A DNA stretch of 64,000 nucleotides, from the NCBI GenBank assembly GCA_027493445.1, contig JAOSKU010000001.1, positions 558,001-622,000 on the forward strand. Direction: 5' to 3'. Below, one piece after another: positions 9,082 to 18,573 of the stretch. The notes beneath the pieces are model-generated. The model did no database searches. It saw only the letters and a list, made by a program, of their open reading frames with translations, and had not been told where the DNA came from. Position numbers and translations under genes: made by a program. Within the stretch, counting starts at the first letter, position 1. Each line of letters starts with the position of its first letter. This DNA comes from Thermoleophilia bacterium. GTDB taxonomy: Bacteria; Actinomycetota; Thermoleophilia; RBG-16-64-13.

Positions 9082-9861
9082 ATGTTCGAGATAGGCGACA
9101 CCCTGCGAGAGGCTCGTGTACGTCGTGGCCTGGCGATCAAGGATGTCGAAGATATCCTGAAGATCCGGGGCAAGTACCTGCAGGCCCTGGAGCAGGACGA
9201 CTTCGAGGTCATCCCCGGTCCGACATTCGTCAAGGCCTTCCTGCGCACCTACGGAGAGTTCCTGGGTTTGGACACGGCCATCCTGGTTGGGGAGTACGTC
9301 TCACGCTTCGACCTGAATCGGGGCGACCCCCACGGCGCCAACCTGCGAGGCGTACCCCGGCCAAAGACCCGGGCGCCGAGACGCCGCCCCAACTATGTGC
9401 TCGTTGGTGTGGCGACCATCATCGTCATCCTCATCCTTATCTTCCTGGTAGGCCGCCGGGGCGGCGAGCCGGCGGTCATCGACCCGGGCGCCGTGACCAC
9501 CTCGTCCACCACCACGACCGAAATCTCGGGGGCCGTCGAGGCGCAGCCGGTGGGAACCGACAGCCCCGCCGAGTCCGCTGGAAACCCGGCTGCAACCGGC
9601 GAGGGCCTATCCTTGGTGCTGCGGGTGACCGAGAACCGCTGCTGGGTGATCGCGCGCGAGGACTCGGCCGACGGTCTCACCCTGTACTCGGGCACGCTCG
9701 AGGAGGGGAAGGAGCTCACGTACTCCGGAGCGGACCGGTACTGGCTGAACATTGGAGACCCGTCGGTGGTGGAGCTGACGATCGACGGAGCGGCGGTCGA
9801 CGTGCCCGAGCCCTACGGCGCCTTCCTGGTCTCGGCTTCCGGCCTCGAGCGCGTGCAGTAG
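9082..9861 (+). CDS. rodZ: RodZ-like helix-turn-helix membrane protein
   Basis: Cell-shape/cytoskeleton-type protein. Residues 1-70 form the RodZ-type HTH_25 domain, 91-103 are basic, one transmembrane helix spans about 104-124, and the extracellular part has a Ser/Thr-rich linker (about 133-145) before a DUF4115-like domain (about 175-259). RodZ links MreB to the elongation machinery in rod-shaped bacteria; whether this organism has MreB cannot be seen. ATG start two bases after the mnmH stop; rimO follows at nine bases. The Thr-rich linker resembles those of several other exported proteins here. Confidence 0.85.
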   Translation: MFEIGDTLREARVRRGLAIKDVEDILKIRGKYLQALEQDDFEVIPGPTFVKAFLRTYGEFLGLDTAILVGEYVSRFDLNRGDPHGANLRGVPRPKTRAPRRRPNYVLVGVATIIVILILIFLVGRRGGEPAVIDPGAVTTSSTTTTEISGAVEAQPVGTDSPAESAGNPAATGEGLSLVLRVTENRCWVIAREDSADGLTLYSGTLEEGKELTYSGADRYWLNIGDPSVVELTIDGAAVDVPEPYGAFLVSASGLERVQ

Positions 9862-9869
9862 CCGCTCCG

Positions 9870-11174
9870 GTGTCCGCTTCCCCCCGGGTCTACCTTCACA
9901 CACTCGGCTGTCCCAAGAACGAGGCCGACAGCAACTCTTTGGAACGCCGCTTGTCCCGTCTCGGGGTGAGCTTGGCCGCCGAGGCCGCCCAGGCCACCCA
10001 CATCGTTGTGAACACCTGCGGCTTCATTCAGGACGCCAAGGAGGAGTCGATCGCCGCCATCCTGGAGGCGGTCTCGGCCTTCCCCCGGACGCCGGTCCTG
10101 GTGATGGGCTGCCTGGTCGAGCGGTATCGGGCAGAGCTCGAGACCGGCATCCCCGAGGTAGCGGGCTGGTTCGGCCTGTCCGAGACCGACGCCCTCATCA
10201 CGGCTCTCGGGAGGACGAGGCCGGCGGCGATCACCGCCGGCCTCGTCCTCCCCGGTGCCTACGGTTACGTCAAGATCTCAGACGGTTGCGACCACCTGTG
10301 CAGCTTCTGTGCCATCCCGGCCATCAAGGGTCCCTACGCGGCTCTTCCTGTGAAGGACATCCTCGCCCAGGCCACCTCCTACCTCGATGCGGGGGCGCGG
10401 GAGCTCGTCCTGGTAGGCCAGGACACCGCCATCTGGCGGGACGGGCACACGGGGCTGGCGGAGCTGGTCGGCCTGCTGGGGGGCGACGAGCGTCTGTGGC
10501 GCATCCGACTGATGTATCTGCAGCCCGAGCACGTTGGCGACGATCTGCTGGAGCTGGTCGCGGAACACCCCAAGGTGGTGCCCTACCTGGACATCCCGTT
10601 CCAACACGCGTCACGGCGGCTGCTGGCCCGCATGGGCCGCAAGGGTGACGCCGTCCAGTACCTAGCCCTGCTCGACCGGGCGCGCCGGGTGATGCCGGAT
10701 GTCTCTCTCCGCTCCACCTTCATTGTGGGCTTTCCCGGCGAAACCGAGGCTGACTTCCAGGCTCTGCTGGACTTCGTCACAGAAGCCGGCTTCGACCACG
10801 CGGGCGCCTTCCTCTTCTCACCTGAGGAGGGCACAGCTGCCGCCCATCTGCGACCCCGGGTGCGGCCGGAGGTGGCCCGGGAGAGGCTGGCACGGCTGAG
10901 TGATATACTCGTCACCGTCTCCGAGGTGCGAATCGCGCGACTGCTGGGCACCCGGGTCGAGGTGCTTGTCGACGCCGTTGGCGACATCGACGGTCCAGCA
11001 GGGGTGAGGGCGGTCGGCCGGACAGGCGGACAGGCCCCGGAGGTCGACGGGGTCACCTACCTCGAGCGGAGCCTTCCCCCCGGGACGGCGCGCGGGGATC
11101 GAGTCCCGGCCTTGGTGACGGGAGCGCTGGGGTACGATCTGGTTGCGAGGTGGGATGCGGCCCAACCTTCCTAA
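9870..11174 (+). CDS. rimO: Ribosomal protein S12 methylthiotransferase
   Basis: Radical-SAM methylthiotransferase acting on the conserved aspartate of ribosomal protein S12. The N-terminal UPF0004 domain has cluster cysteines at 14, 50 and 81; the radical-SAM triad is C140, C144 and C147 (CDHLCSFC). A C-terminal TRAM region follows. Early residues YLHTLGCPKNEADS are typical of RimO and distinguish it from the MiaB paralogue at 16.2 kb. GTG start at 9870; 434 residues. Its end overlaps the pgsA start by about 20 bases. Confidence 0.95.
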   Translation: MSASPRVYLHTLGCPKNEADSNSLERRLSRLGVSLAAEAAQATHIVVNTCGFIQDAKEESIAAILEAVSAFPRTPVLVMGCLVERYRAELETGIPEVAGWFGLSETDALITALGRTRPAAITAGLVLPGAYGYVKISDGCDHLCSFCAIPAIKGPYAALPVKDILAQATSYLDAGARELVLVGQDTAIWRDGHTGLAELVGLLGGDERLWRIRLMYLQPEHVGDDLLELVAEHPKVVPYLDIPFQHASRRLLARMGRKGDAVQYLALLDRARRVMPDVSLRSTFIVGFPGETEADFQALLDFVTEAGFDHAGAFLFSPEEGTAAAHLRPRVRPEVARERLARLSDILVTVSEVRIARLLGTRVEVLVDAVGDIDGPAGVRAVGRTGGQAPEVDGVTYLERSLPPGTARGDRVPALVTGALGYDLVARWDAAQPS

Positions 11175-12435
11175 CTCCATCACGATCTTCCGCATCCTGC
11201 TCATCCCGGTGTTCATGGCTTTTCTGCTGGGCAACGTGCCCTTCGCCGACAACGCCCGCAGCGCCCAGGAGTTGGGAGCTGTGCTGGCGGTGATCGTCTT
11301 CGCGGTGGCGGCGGCCAGCGATTCTCTGGATGGGTACTTCGCCAGGAGGCGCCGGCAGGTGACCGTGCTGGGCGCCCTCCTGGATCCCCTGGCGGACAAG
11401 CTGCTCGTCTCGGCCGCCCTGCTGGCCCTGGTGGAGATGCAGAAGCTGTCCGCGTGGGTCGCTATGGTGATCATAGCGCGGGAGTTTGCCGTGTCGGGGC
11501 TGCGTATGGTGGCTGCAGCTGAGAACGTGATCATCCCGGCCAGCCGTTGGGGCAAGGCCAAGACGGTCAGCCAGATGGCGGCCATTGTCGGGGTGATCCT
11601 CGAGCCGGGTTTGCGCGTCGGCGGATACGGTGTGTCCTCGTACCTGCTCGGTCTGGCGGTGGTGTTGACCGTCGGGAGCGGCGTGGACTACTTTGTCAAA
11701 GCCCGGGAGCGCCTCCACCTACCGGGCTCCGGCGGCGACCAGAGCGAAACGACGGGGGCTACGGACGTGACCGAGGACACCACACCGCGCCGTCCAGTGC
11801 GGCCGCGGCGGCCGGAACTTCGTATTGAGACGAGCTCGGACAGGCGGAGTGAGCAGGGACCGTCTCCGGGTCTGGAGAGGCTGTTCGTGGCCGTGCCCCT
11901 GCCTCCCGCCGTGCTCGAGCGGGTGCAATCCGAGCAAGCCAAGCTCTCGACGCTCGGCATCGACGGCCTGCGTCTGATGCGGCCAGAGCAGCTGCACGTG
12001 ACCTTGGCGTTCATCGGCGAGGTCGACGCCTCCCGGCGGGAAGCCGCTCGGCTGGTGGTCGAGGGTCTGGCCGGCGAGGTGGGGGGATTGACCTTTCTGG
12101 GAGGGGTCCGGCCTCTCCCATCGCCACGGCGGGCGCGGGTGATCGCTTTGGAGATCGACGACCCGGAACACGTCTTCACGCGCCTTCACGACGCGGTGAT
12201 GGTGGGCCTGGAGGCGAACGGGTTGACGCGGCGCGAGACGCGGCCGTTCCGGCCTCACCTCACCATTGCCCGGTTGAATCCACCCACCTCGGTGCAACCA
12301 AGGTCGGAGTGCGTCCGCGCGGCGTATCCGGTAGAGTCGGTGCAGCTATACAGGAGCGAACTGGGCCACGACGGAGCGCGGTACACTGTGCTCGCTTCGA
12401 AAGCCACGAGAACGACGGGCACCATGCGAGCCTAG
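11155..12435 (+). CDS. pgsA: CDP-diacylglycerol glycerol-3-phosphate 3-phosphatidyltransferase fused in frame to RNA 2',3'-cyclic phosphodiesterase
   Basis: One uninterrupted 426-codon frame with two domains. Residues 1-185 are PgsA: several membrane helices and the CDP-alcohol transferase motif from [10 protein letters not shown] to LDPLADK; it makes phosphatidylglycerolphosphate at the membrane. Residues from about 240 are ThpR (LigT-like), with its two HxT motifs HVTLAFIGE and HLTIAR. The joining segment (11764-11838) is an inverted copy of the dispersed repeat, translated in frame. ThpR alone has no good ATG; GTG 11887 has a possible Shine-Dalgarno (GGAGAGG) but would cut the first strand. 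A real fusion, or two genes whose boundary was erased by the element or by a sequence error. Confidence 0.85.
   Translation: MRPNLPNSITIFRILLIPVFMAFLLGNVPFADNARSAQELGAVLAVIVFAVAAASDSLDGYFARRRRQVTVLGALLDPLADKLLVSAALLALVEMQKLSAWVAMVIIAREFAVSGLRMVAAAENVIIPASRWGKAKTVSQMAAIVGVILEPGLRVGGYGVSSYLLGLAVVLTVGSGVDYFVKARERLHLPGSGGDQSETTGATDVTEDTTPRRPVRPRRPELRIETSSDRRSEQGPSPGLERLFVAVPLPPAVLERVQSEQAKLSTLGIDGLRLMRPEQLHVTLAFIGEVDASRREAARLVVEGLAGEVGGLTFLGGVRPLPSPRRARVIALEIDDPEHVFTRLHDAVMVGLEANGLTRRETRPFRPHLTIARLNPPTSVQPRSECVRAAYPVESVQLYRSELGHDGARYTVLASKATRTTGTMRA
11764..11838 (-). repeat. Dispersed element, copy R2, inside the pgsA-thpR reading frame
   Basis: On the minus strand this reads GAGCTCGTCTCAATACGAAG, then CCGGCCGCCGCGGCCGCACTG, ending GTGTCCTCGGTCACGTC. 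It therefore matches the left half of the full copy at 52293. It lies wholly in the frame joining PgsA to ThpR, contains no stop in that frame and is translated as an Arg/Pro-rich linker. Confidence 0.72.
11869..12435 (+). other. thpR: ThpR (RNA 2',3'-cyclic 3'-phosphodiesterase) domain of the fused frame
   Basis: Marks the LigT/ThpR domain for readers looking for it as a separate gene. It begins around [16 protein letters not shown] and ends TMRA at the stop nine bases before recA. About 188 residues, normal for the family, with both catalytic HxT motifs. ThpR commonly sits next to recA in related genomes, which supports it being an ancestral stand-alone gene. Confidence 0.85.
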
Positions 12436-12443
12436 GAGGAGCA

Positions 12444-13493
12444 GTGGAAAAGGACAAAGCGCTGGATATGGCCGTCACCCAGATCGAGCGGCAGTTCGGC
12501 AAGGGCGCCATCATGCGCATGGGCGACGAGGCGGCGGCCGTGCGGGTGCCGGCCATCCCTACAGGGTCGCTGGGTCTAGACCTGGCCTTGGGTGTGGGTG
12601 GCGTACCACGAGGGCGGGTGGTCGAGATCTTCGGCCCAGAGTCGAGCGGCAAGACCACCCTGGCGTTCCACATCATCGCTGAGGCTCAGAAGACTGGAGG
12701 CAAGGCGGCCTTCATCGACGCGGAGCACGCCATGGACCCCATGTACGCCCGCAAGATCGGAGTCAAGGTCGACGACCTGCTGCTGGCGCAGCCCGACCAT
12801 GGCGAGCAGGCCCTGGAGATTGCCGAGTTGCTCATTCGGAGCGGCGCTCTCGACGTGCTGGTGATCGACTCGGTGGCGGCCCTCACCCCCCGAGCCGAGA
12901 TCGAGGGAGACATGGGCGATTCCCATGTCGGTCTGCAGGCCCGCCTCATGAGTCAGGCGCTGCGCAAGCTGGCCGGTACCATCAACAAGACCCAGACCAC
13001 GGCCATCTTCATCAATCAACTGCGTGAGAAGGTGGGGGTGATGTTCGGCAATCCCGAAGTGACCCCCGGGGGCCGGGCTCTGAAGTTCTACTCTTCGGTG
13101 CGTCTCGACATCCGGCGCACCGAGACGCTCAAGGATGGCGACCAGGCCGTGGGCAACCGCGTGCGGGTCCGGGTGGTCAAGAACAAGGTGGCTCCGCCCT
13201 TCAAGCAGGCGGAGTTCGACATCATGTACGGCTTCGGGATCTCCACCGAAGGCGAGATCCTCGACCTGGCCGTCGATCAGAAGGTGGTCCAGAAGAGCGG
13301 AGCTTGGTTCTCGTACGGCGACGTGCGCTTGGGCCAGGGCCGGGAGAACGTCAAGCAGTTCCTGCGCGACAACCCCGAGTTGCTGCAGAAGCTCCGGAGT
13401 GAGATCGTCGAGGCCATCCGGCCCGAGTGGCTGGTGCGGCCGGCGGAGACGGACCGGGCAGGGGCGGAGCAGGATGAGCCCGTCGAGGTCTGA
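12444..13493 (+). CDS. recA: Recombinase A
   Basis: Strand-exchange ATPase for recombination and SOS induction. Walker [10 protein letters not shown] is at residues 64-72; Walker B and the L1/L2 DNA-binding loops (including the [17 protein letters not shown] region) are intact. 349 residues. GTG at 12444 follows AGGAGGA and is preferred over the longer open frame upstream, which lies in the thpR coding region. No LexA box could be recognised; it may depend on the upstream operon. The end overlaps recX by 20 bases. Confidence 0.97.
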   Translation: MEKDKALDMAVTQIERQFGKGAIMRMGDEAAAVRVPAIPTGSLGLDLALGVGGVPRGRVVEIFGPESSGKTTLAFHIIAEAQKTGGKAAFIDAEHAMDPMYARKIGVKVDDLLLAQPDHGEQALEIAELLIRSGALDVLVIDSVAALTPRAEIEGDMGDSHVGLQARLMSQALRKLAGTINKTQTTAIFINQLREKVGVMFGNPEVTPGGRALKFYSSVRLDIRRTETLKDGDQAVGNRVRVRVVKNKVAPPFKQAEFDIMYGFGISTEGEILDLAVDQKVVQKSGAWFSYGDVRLGQGRENVKQFLRDNPELLQKLRSEIVEAIRPEWLVRPAETDRAGAEQDEPVEV

Positions 13494-14226
13494 ACTTTTG
13501 TTCGGTGGGCGTCCTCCCCAATCGGGACCGCGGCCGCTACACGGGGGCGAGGTCACCGGTTTGAAGCCCCAGGCGCGTCGACCCGGCCGGACGAACGTGT
13601 ATATCGAAGGCCGTTTCGCGTTTGCGGTCGACGCCGCATTGCTCGAAGAGCTCGGGGTGCGGGTGGGCACATACCTCGACGACCCCCGATTGGAAGCGAT
13701 CCAAGGTGGGGAGGAACGCCGCCAGGCGCGGGAGAGGGCCCTACACTACCTGACTACCCGGGAGCGCAGTCGCCACGAGGTACGGGAGCGGCTGCGCCGG
13801 TACGGGTACCCGGAGTCTCTGGTCGTTGGGACGGTGGAGTGGTTGGTCGAGTCGGGATACGTCGACGACCGTCGTTTCGCCGAGGCACTGGCTCGGGCTC
13901 GGTACGCGAGTGGGTGGGGGATACGCCGGGTGCGCGATGAACTCTTCGCGAGGGGCATCGACGAAGGGGTGGTCCGCGAGGTCGCGGGTGGTGTTGAGGG
14001 GGACCCGGCCGGGGAAGACGCGCGGCTGGCGCGGTTGGCTGAGATGGTGGGGCGCAGATTCGGGGTGCTTCTCCGTTCCGATCCAATCGCCGGCCGGCGG
14101 CGGGCGGTCGCCTATCTCCAGCGCCGGGGTCACGACTGGGAGACCGTCGAGCGCATCATGGGGCGAGTGTATCGTGAGGGGGTGTCACCCGCGCACTGCG
14201 AGCAGCCTTGGGATCCCAACGACTGA
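13474..14226 (+). CDS. recX: Regulatory protein RecX
   Basis: Modulator of RecA filaments. 250 residues with the repeated three-helix RecX units: [19 protein letters not shown] followed by [20 protein letters not shown] and a third repeat with [13 protein letters not shown] helices. ATG at 13474 lies within the recA 3' end, and a GGAGCAGG sequence precedes it. The order recA-recX is the normal arrangement. A partial dispersed element begins right after its stop. Confidence 0.88.
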   Translation: MSPSRSELLFGGRPPQSGPRPLHGGEVTGLKPQARRPGRTNVYIEGRFAFAVDAALLEELGVRVGTYLDDPRLEAIQGGEERRQARERALHYLTTRERSRHEVRERLRRYGYPESLVVGTVEWLVESGYVDDRRFAEALARARYASGWGIRRVRDELFARGIDEGVVREVAGGVEGDPAGEDARLARLAEMVGRRFGVLLRSDPIAGRRRAVAYLQRRGHDWETVERIMGRVYREGVSPAHCEQPWDPND

Positions 14227-14290
14227 GTCACGACCGAGGACGCCGCATCGGACCGCCCGCTGCGGCCGCGGCGGCCGGGGCTTCGTTCCG
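14227..14290 (-). repeat. Dispersed element, partial copy R3
   Basis: Minus-strand reading CGGAACGAAGCCCCGGCCGCCG, then GCGGGCGGTCCGATGCGGCG and TCCTCGGTCGTGAC matches the left half of copy R9. It begins immediately after the recX stop and ends about ten bases before the -35 box of the next promoter. The terminal repeat proper is missing. Confidence 0.68.
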
Positions 14291-14300
14291 CGCCGCTTTC

Positions 14301-14330
14301 TTGACACTTTCCGCGTGAAAACGGTACACT
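14301..14330 (+). promoter_or_regulatory. Sigma70-type promoter of the recX-rny intergenic RNA
   Basis: Consensus -35 TTGACA (14301-14306), 18-base spacer and -10 TACACT (14325-14330). Transcription would begin near 14337. No open frame of protein-like composition follows before the intrinsic terminator at 14544, so it most likely drives a non-coding RNA. Confidence 0.72.
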
Positions 14331-14336
14331 GGCAAC

Positions 14337-14568
14337 GTATGTGACGATCGGTCGACGACGAGTATCGTGGTCCTGCTCGTAGCCATAGATTGCCTGCAAG
14401 TCAGCGGTTATGCTTTGAGGTCGCAGAGAGCCGTAACTCAGTCTGAAGACGAGCCTGTGCGTGCAGCTAGGGGTCTCCCCGAGACTCCGCTCTCTTGAAT
14501 CGCTGAGTTCGGCTGGCGCGACAGCAGGGACGACACGAGGCCCGGCCGAGCGAAAGCTCGGCCTTTTT
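14337..14568 (+). ncRNA. Candidate structured non-coding RNA (about 230 nt)
   Basis: Bounded by a strong promoter and an intrinsic terminator in the gap between recX and rny. Long-range complementarity suggests a rod: GTCCTGCT (near 14371) can pair with AGCAGGGAC near the 3' end, TCAGCG (near 14401) with CGCTGA, and AGAGAGC with GCTCTCT, leaving smaller hairpins inside such as GGGGTCTCCCC. This nested, 6S-RNA-like layout is my reading by eye; I do not recognise tmRNA, RNase P or SRP signatures. Identity unknown. Confidence 0.5.
14544..14568 (+). terminator. Intrinsic terminator
   Basis: Perfect 8-bp stem GGCCGAGC/GCTCGGCC closed by a GAAA tetraloop (14544-14563) and followed directly by five T residues. 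Ends the intergenic RNA before rny. Confidence 0.88.
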
Positions 14569-14638
14569 CGTTCCATTGACCGTCGCGATCGTCACAGCAA
14601 GTTATCAACCGCTGCTCGAGCGATGAACTGGAGATTAC

Positions 14639-16177
14639 ATGGACGGCGCATGGATCGGAGTCGCCCTAGCCCTGGGGGCGATCGGGGTGGCCGTGGGGTA
14701 TTTCCTGCGGAAGACCCTGGGAGAGGCCAAGATCAGATCGGCCGAGGCCGAGGCGCAGAAGGTGCTGCAGGATGCGGAGCGTCAGGCCGAGGCGATCAAA
14801 CGTGAGGCTCGGGTCGAGGTCAAGGATGAGCTGCACAAGATGCGCACCGAGACCGAGGACGAGCTCAAGGAGCGCAGGAACGAGCTCACCCAACTGGAGA
14901 AGCGGGTGCTGCAAAGGGAGGAGACCCTTGACGAGAAGCTGAAGGAAATCACTCGACGCGAGCAGTCGGCCACCGATCGGGAGACCCACTACAAGCATGT
15001 GCTCGAGGAAGCCGAGGCTTTGAGGAACGAGGAGCAGCGTCAGCTCGAGACCATCTCCGGCCTGACCCAGGACGCAGCGCGCGAGGTGATCCTCAAGAAG
15101 ACCGAGGATGAGGTGCGCCACGACATGGCCAAGATGGTGCGGTCTGTCGAGGAGGAGGCCAAGCGGGAGGCCGATCGCAGAGCGCGCAACATCCTGTCGT
15201 TGTCCATCCAGCGTACGGCAGCCAGCCACGTGGCCGACACGACCGTTTCCGTGGTTCCCCTGCCCTCCGACGACATGAAGGGCCGCATCATTGGCCGGGA
15301 GGGGCGCAACATCCGCACCCTCGAGAACCTTACCGGTATCGACTTCATCATCGACGATACACCCGAGGCCGTGGTGCTCTCGGGCTTCGACACGGTGAGG
15401 CGGGAGATCGCCCGGCTGACCCTCTCCAAGCTGGTGGCCGACGGGCGCATCCATCCGGCCAAGATCGAAGAGATGTACACCAAGGCCAGAGAGGAGGTCG
15501 ACAAAGAGATCCAGGAAGCCGGAGAGCAAGCCACATTCGAGGCCGACATCCATGGGCTGGCTCCCGAGCTCGTGAAGCTGCTCGGGCGGCTCAAGTACCG
15601 CACCAGCTACGGCCAGAACGTGCTGTCGCATTCCCTGGAAGTCGCCTACCTGTCCGGCCTGATGGCCACCGAGCTGGGAGCCAACGCCAAGTTGGCCAAG
15701 CGCGCAGGCTTGTTGCACGACCTGGGCAAGGCCGTGGACCACGAGGTCGAGGGCTCGCACGCGGTGATCGGGGCCAACCTGGCCCGACGCTATGGCGAGG
15801 CCGAGGCGGTGGTGCACGTAATCGAGGCGCATCACAACGATGTGGAGCCGCAGACGGTGGAGTCGGTGCTGGTCTCGGCGGCCGACGCGGTGTCAGGTGC
15901 GCGCCCCGGCGCCCGTCGGGAGACGCTCGAGACCTATGTCAAGCGCCTGGAGGCGCTGGAGAAGATCGCCGACGCCAAGAAGGGGGTGGAGAAGTCGTTC
16001 GCCATCCAGGCCGGCCGCGAGATCCGGGTGATGGTCAAGCCGGAGGAGGTCGACGACGACCTGGCCGCCTTGCTTTGCCGCGAGATCGCGAAGGACATCG
16101 AGCAGCAGCTGGACTATCCCGGGCAGATCCGCGTGACGGTCATCCGCGAGAGCCGGGCGGTCGAGTACGCCAAGTAG
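14639..16177 (+). CDS. rny: Ribonuclease Y
   Basis: Membrane-anchored endoribonuclease that starts mRNA decay. One N-terminal transmembrane helix (residues 1-22), a long charged coiled coil (about 25-190), a KH domain with [11 protein letters not shown] (about 215-260), and an HD phosphohydrolase domain with [10 protein letters not shown]. 512 residues, standard. ATG at 14639; upstream is the intergenic RNA terminator, so it probably has its own promoter (TTGACC at about 14575 is a weak -35 candidate). With rnj and pnp, the window encodes three core RNA-decay enzymes. Confidence 0.96.
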   Translation: MDGAWIGVALALGAIGVAVGYFLRKTLGEAKIRSAEAEAQKVLQDAERQAEAIKREARVEVKDELHKMRTETEDELKERRNELTQLEKRVLQREETLDEKLKEITRREQSATDRETHYKHVLEEAEALRNEEQRQLETISGLTQDAAREVILKKTEDEVRHDMAKMVRSVEEEAKREADRRARNILSLSIQRTAASHVADTTVSVVPLPSDDMKGRIIGREGRNIRTLENLTGIDFIIDDTPEAVVLSGFDTVRREIARLTLSKLVADGRIHPAKIEEMYTKAREEVDKEIQEAGEQATFEADIHGLAPELVKLLGRLKYRTSYGQNVLSHSLEVAYLSGLMATELGANAKLAKRAGLLHDLGKAVDHEVEGSHAVIGANLARRYGEAEAVVHVIEAHHNDVEPQTVESVLVSAADAVSGARPGARRETLETYVKRLEALEKIADAKKGVEKSFAIQAGREIRVMVKPEEVDDDLAALLCREIAKDIEQQLDYPGQIRVTVIRESRAVEYAK

Positions 16178-16193
16178 GGGCAAGGCTCCTTCC

Positions 16194-17528
16194 ATGAGTA
16201 GCACCCGGACCTACGAGACCTACTACCTGCGCACCTTTGGGTGCCAGATGAACGAGCACGACTCGGAACGCATCGCCGGCCTCCTGGCCGGCATGGGGCT
16301 GCGCCCGGTCGACGGACCCCAGCGGGGAGACGTCCTGGTCTATAACACCTGCTCCATCCGAGAGAAGGCCGACACCCGCCTCACGGGTCACCTGGGGGAA
16401 GCCCGCCGGCTCAAGGCGGAGGACCGGAGACGCCTGGTAATCGTCGCCGGGTGCCTGGCTCAGAGCCGGCAGGAGGGATTCTTCCAGCAGTTTCCCTTCG
16501 TCGATGTACTGGTGGGGCCGCAGAGCCTGCACGAGCTGCCTCTGCTGATCGAGGAGCGCCTCGAGACCGGCCGGCACGCCGGGTCTTTCCAGCGGCGAAC
16601 CACCGTTTGGAGCGCCGACCTGCCGCGAGTGCGTCGCACAGGCCCTTCTGCCTGGGTACAGATCATGACCGGGTGCAGCAACTACTGCACCTACTGTATC
16701 GTGCCCCATGTGCGCGGTCCGGAGGCGAGCCGCCCGGCTGCGGATATTGCCCGCGAGGTCCGGGAACTGGCTGCAGCGGGAGTCCGGGAGGTCACCTTGC
16801 TGGGGCAGAACGTCAATGCCTACGGCCGGGAACCTGGGTTCGCCGGCGCCGAGGACTTTCCAGCTCTACTCGAGGCCCTGGCGGACGTTTCCGGGATCGA
16901 GCGCATCCGCTTCATGACCTCACACCCCAAAGATGTCTCGCCCCGCCTGCTCGAAGCCATGGCCGAGCTGGCTCCAGTATGCGAGCACCTGCATCTACCC
17001 CTGCAGTCCGGTAGTGACCGCATCCTGGCGGCCATGAGGCGGCGCTATGACCGGGCGACCTATCTGGACTTGGTCGGCCGGCTGCGAAGCCGGCTTCCCG
17101 GGCTGGCCCTGACCACGGACATCATCGTAGGCTTCCCCTCCGAGACCGAGGCCGACTTCGCCGACACGCTTTCCCTGCTCGAGGAAGTTGGCCACGACGG
17201 TGCTTTCACTTTCATCTACTCCCCTCGCCGCGGCACCAAGGCGGCCTCTTTGCCCGGCCAGCTGCCCCGCGAGGTGACCGAGGAGCGCCTGGCGCGGCTG
17301 GTCGCCCTGGCGCAGCGGCTGGCCACGGACCGAAATCAGAAGCTTGTGGGAACCGTGGAGGAGATCCTGGTCGAAGGACGGAGCAAGAACGACTCAAGCA
17401 TGGTCAAGGGACGCACGCGCACGCACAAGACTGTCAACGTGCCGGGCGACTTTCCTCCCGGCGAGCTGGTGCAGGTGCTGATCCGATCGGCCAGCTCCAC
17501 GAGCCTGGTCGGAGTCGCCGTGCCATGA
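16194..17528 (+). CDS. miaB: tRNA-2-methylthio-N6-dimethylallyladenosine synthase
   Basis: Radical-SAM methylthiotransferase adding the 2-methylthio group to i6A37 of tRNA. N-terminal cluster cysteines at 17, 53 and 87; radical-SAM triad C161, C165, C168 (CSNYCTYC); C-terminal TRAM domain. YLRTFGCQMNEHDS is the typical MiaB start. 444 residues. Directly followed by miaA, which makes its substrate. Confidence 0.95.
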   Translation: MSSTRTYETYYLRTFGCQMNEHDSERIAGLLAGMGLRPVDGPQRGDVLVYNTCSIREKADTRLTGHLGEARRLKAEDRRRLVIVAGCLAQSRQEGFFQQFPFVDVLVGPQSLHELPLLIEERLETGRHAGSFQRRTTVWSADLPRVRRTGPSAWVQIMTGCSNYCTYCIVPHVRGPEASRPAADIAREVRELAAAGVREVTLLGQNVNAYGREPGFAGAEDFPALLEALADVSGIERIRFMTSHPKDVSPRLLEAMAELAPVCEHLHLPLQSGSDRILAAMRRRYDRATYLDLVGRLRSRLPGLALTTDIIVGFPSETEADFADTLSLLEEVGHDGAFTFIYSPRRGTKAASLPGQLPREVTEERLARLVALAQRLATDRNQKLVGTVEEILVEGRSKNDSSMVKGRTRTHKTVNVPGDFPPGELVQVLIRSASSTSLVGVAVP

Positions 17529-17565
17529 GACCCCAGCCCGCCGGGGGGCCGCCCGGCGCATCGGC

Positions 17566-18573
17566 GTGGTAGGGGTCCGGGAGCAAGGGTCCACGGGTGT
17601 GGTCATTGCTCTCTTCGGGCCCACGGGGGTGGGGAAAACGGCCGTGGCCGTCTCGGTGGCCACCCGCCTGGAAGTCCGTGTCCTCTCCTGCGACTCGATG
17701 CAGATCTACCGGGGATTCCCCATCCTGACCAACCAGCCTTCCGCCGCCGAGCGGGCGGCGGCCCCTCATCTCTTCGTGGGAGTTGCGAACTCGGCTGAAG
17801 AGTGGAGCGCCGCCCAGTACGGGGACAAGGCACGAGCGGCTATTTCCGAAGACCTGGCCGGCCACCGCCGGGCGCTCGTGGCCGGGGGGACAGGCCTGTG
17901 GATGAGGGCCGCCTTGGCTCCGTTGGCCATCCCCCGGGCGCACGACCCCGCGCTGCGCGAGCGCCTGCGGCGGCGAGCGGCGGAGGAGGGGCCAGCTGTA
18001 CTGCACGCCGAGCTGGCCGCCCTCGATCCCCAAGCCGCGACCCGTATCCACCCGGCCAACGGCCCGCGGGTGGTGAGAGCCCTGGAGGTCACCCTCAGCC
18101 TGGGTCCCGGCGCCTGGGCAGACCGCGCCGACCTATGGGATCCCGAGTACGATCATCCCACCCTGTTGGTTGGCCTCACCATGGAGCGAGCAGAGCTGAA
18201 GGGGCGCATCGACCGCCGTACGTGCCGCATGCTGGCTCAGGGTGCCGTGGAGGAGGTCCGTAGGGACCGGGAGGATCGAGTGAGCAGACCGAGGACCGCC
18301 GCCGCCGGCTCCGGCCGCACAGGGCCCGCCGGCGTCCGCGGGGTGGCGCGCGCAATAGGGTACCAGGAGATCGCCGGGTATCTGGAGGGCCGCCTTCCCC
18401 TGGACGAGGTCGCCTCCTGCATGGCCACAGCTACCCGTCACTACGCGCGCCGCCAGCTCACCTGGATGCGGAGGCTGAAGGACGCTGTTATCATTCATGC
18501 TTCTGGCCGGGACCCGGACGATGTGGCTGCCCAGATCGTGCAGCTGGCCGCGGACAAGGAGCAGGCAGACTGA
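17566..18573 (+). CDS. miaA: tRNA dimethylallyltransferase
   Basis: Transfers the dimethylallyl group to A37 of UNN-reading tRNAs. P-loop GPTGVGKTA, CDSMQIYRG and the TRHYARRQLTWMRR motif near the C-terminus are present. 335 residues, somewhat longer than usual: an Arg/Gly/Pro-rich insertion of roughly 15 residues lies between EEVRR and ARAIGYQE (around 18260-18345). GTG start at 17566. Stop overlaps the dapF start. Confidence 0.94.
   Translation: MVGVREQGSTGVVIALFGPTGVGKTAVAVSVATRLEVRVLSCDSMQIYRGFPILTNQPSAAERAAAPHLFVGVANSAEEWSAAQYGDKARAAISEDLAGHRRALVAGGTGLWMRAALAPLAIPRAHDPALRERLRRRAAEEGPAVLHAELAALDPQAATRIHPANGPRVVRALEVTLSLGPGAWADRADLWDPEYDHPTLLVGLTMERAELKGRIDRRTCRMLAQGAVEEVRRDREDRVSRPRTAAAGSGRTGPAGVRGVARAIGYQEIAGYLEGRLPLDEVASCMATATRHYARRQLTWMRRLKDAVIIHASGRDPDDVAAQIVQLAADKEQAD

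Noticed and set aside
14666..15835. 389-codon minus-strand frame opposite rny
   Set aside because: Antisense to a certain gene, no motif, no ribosome site; a shadow of RNase Y codons.
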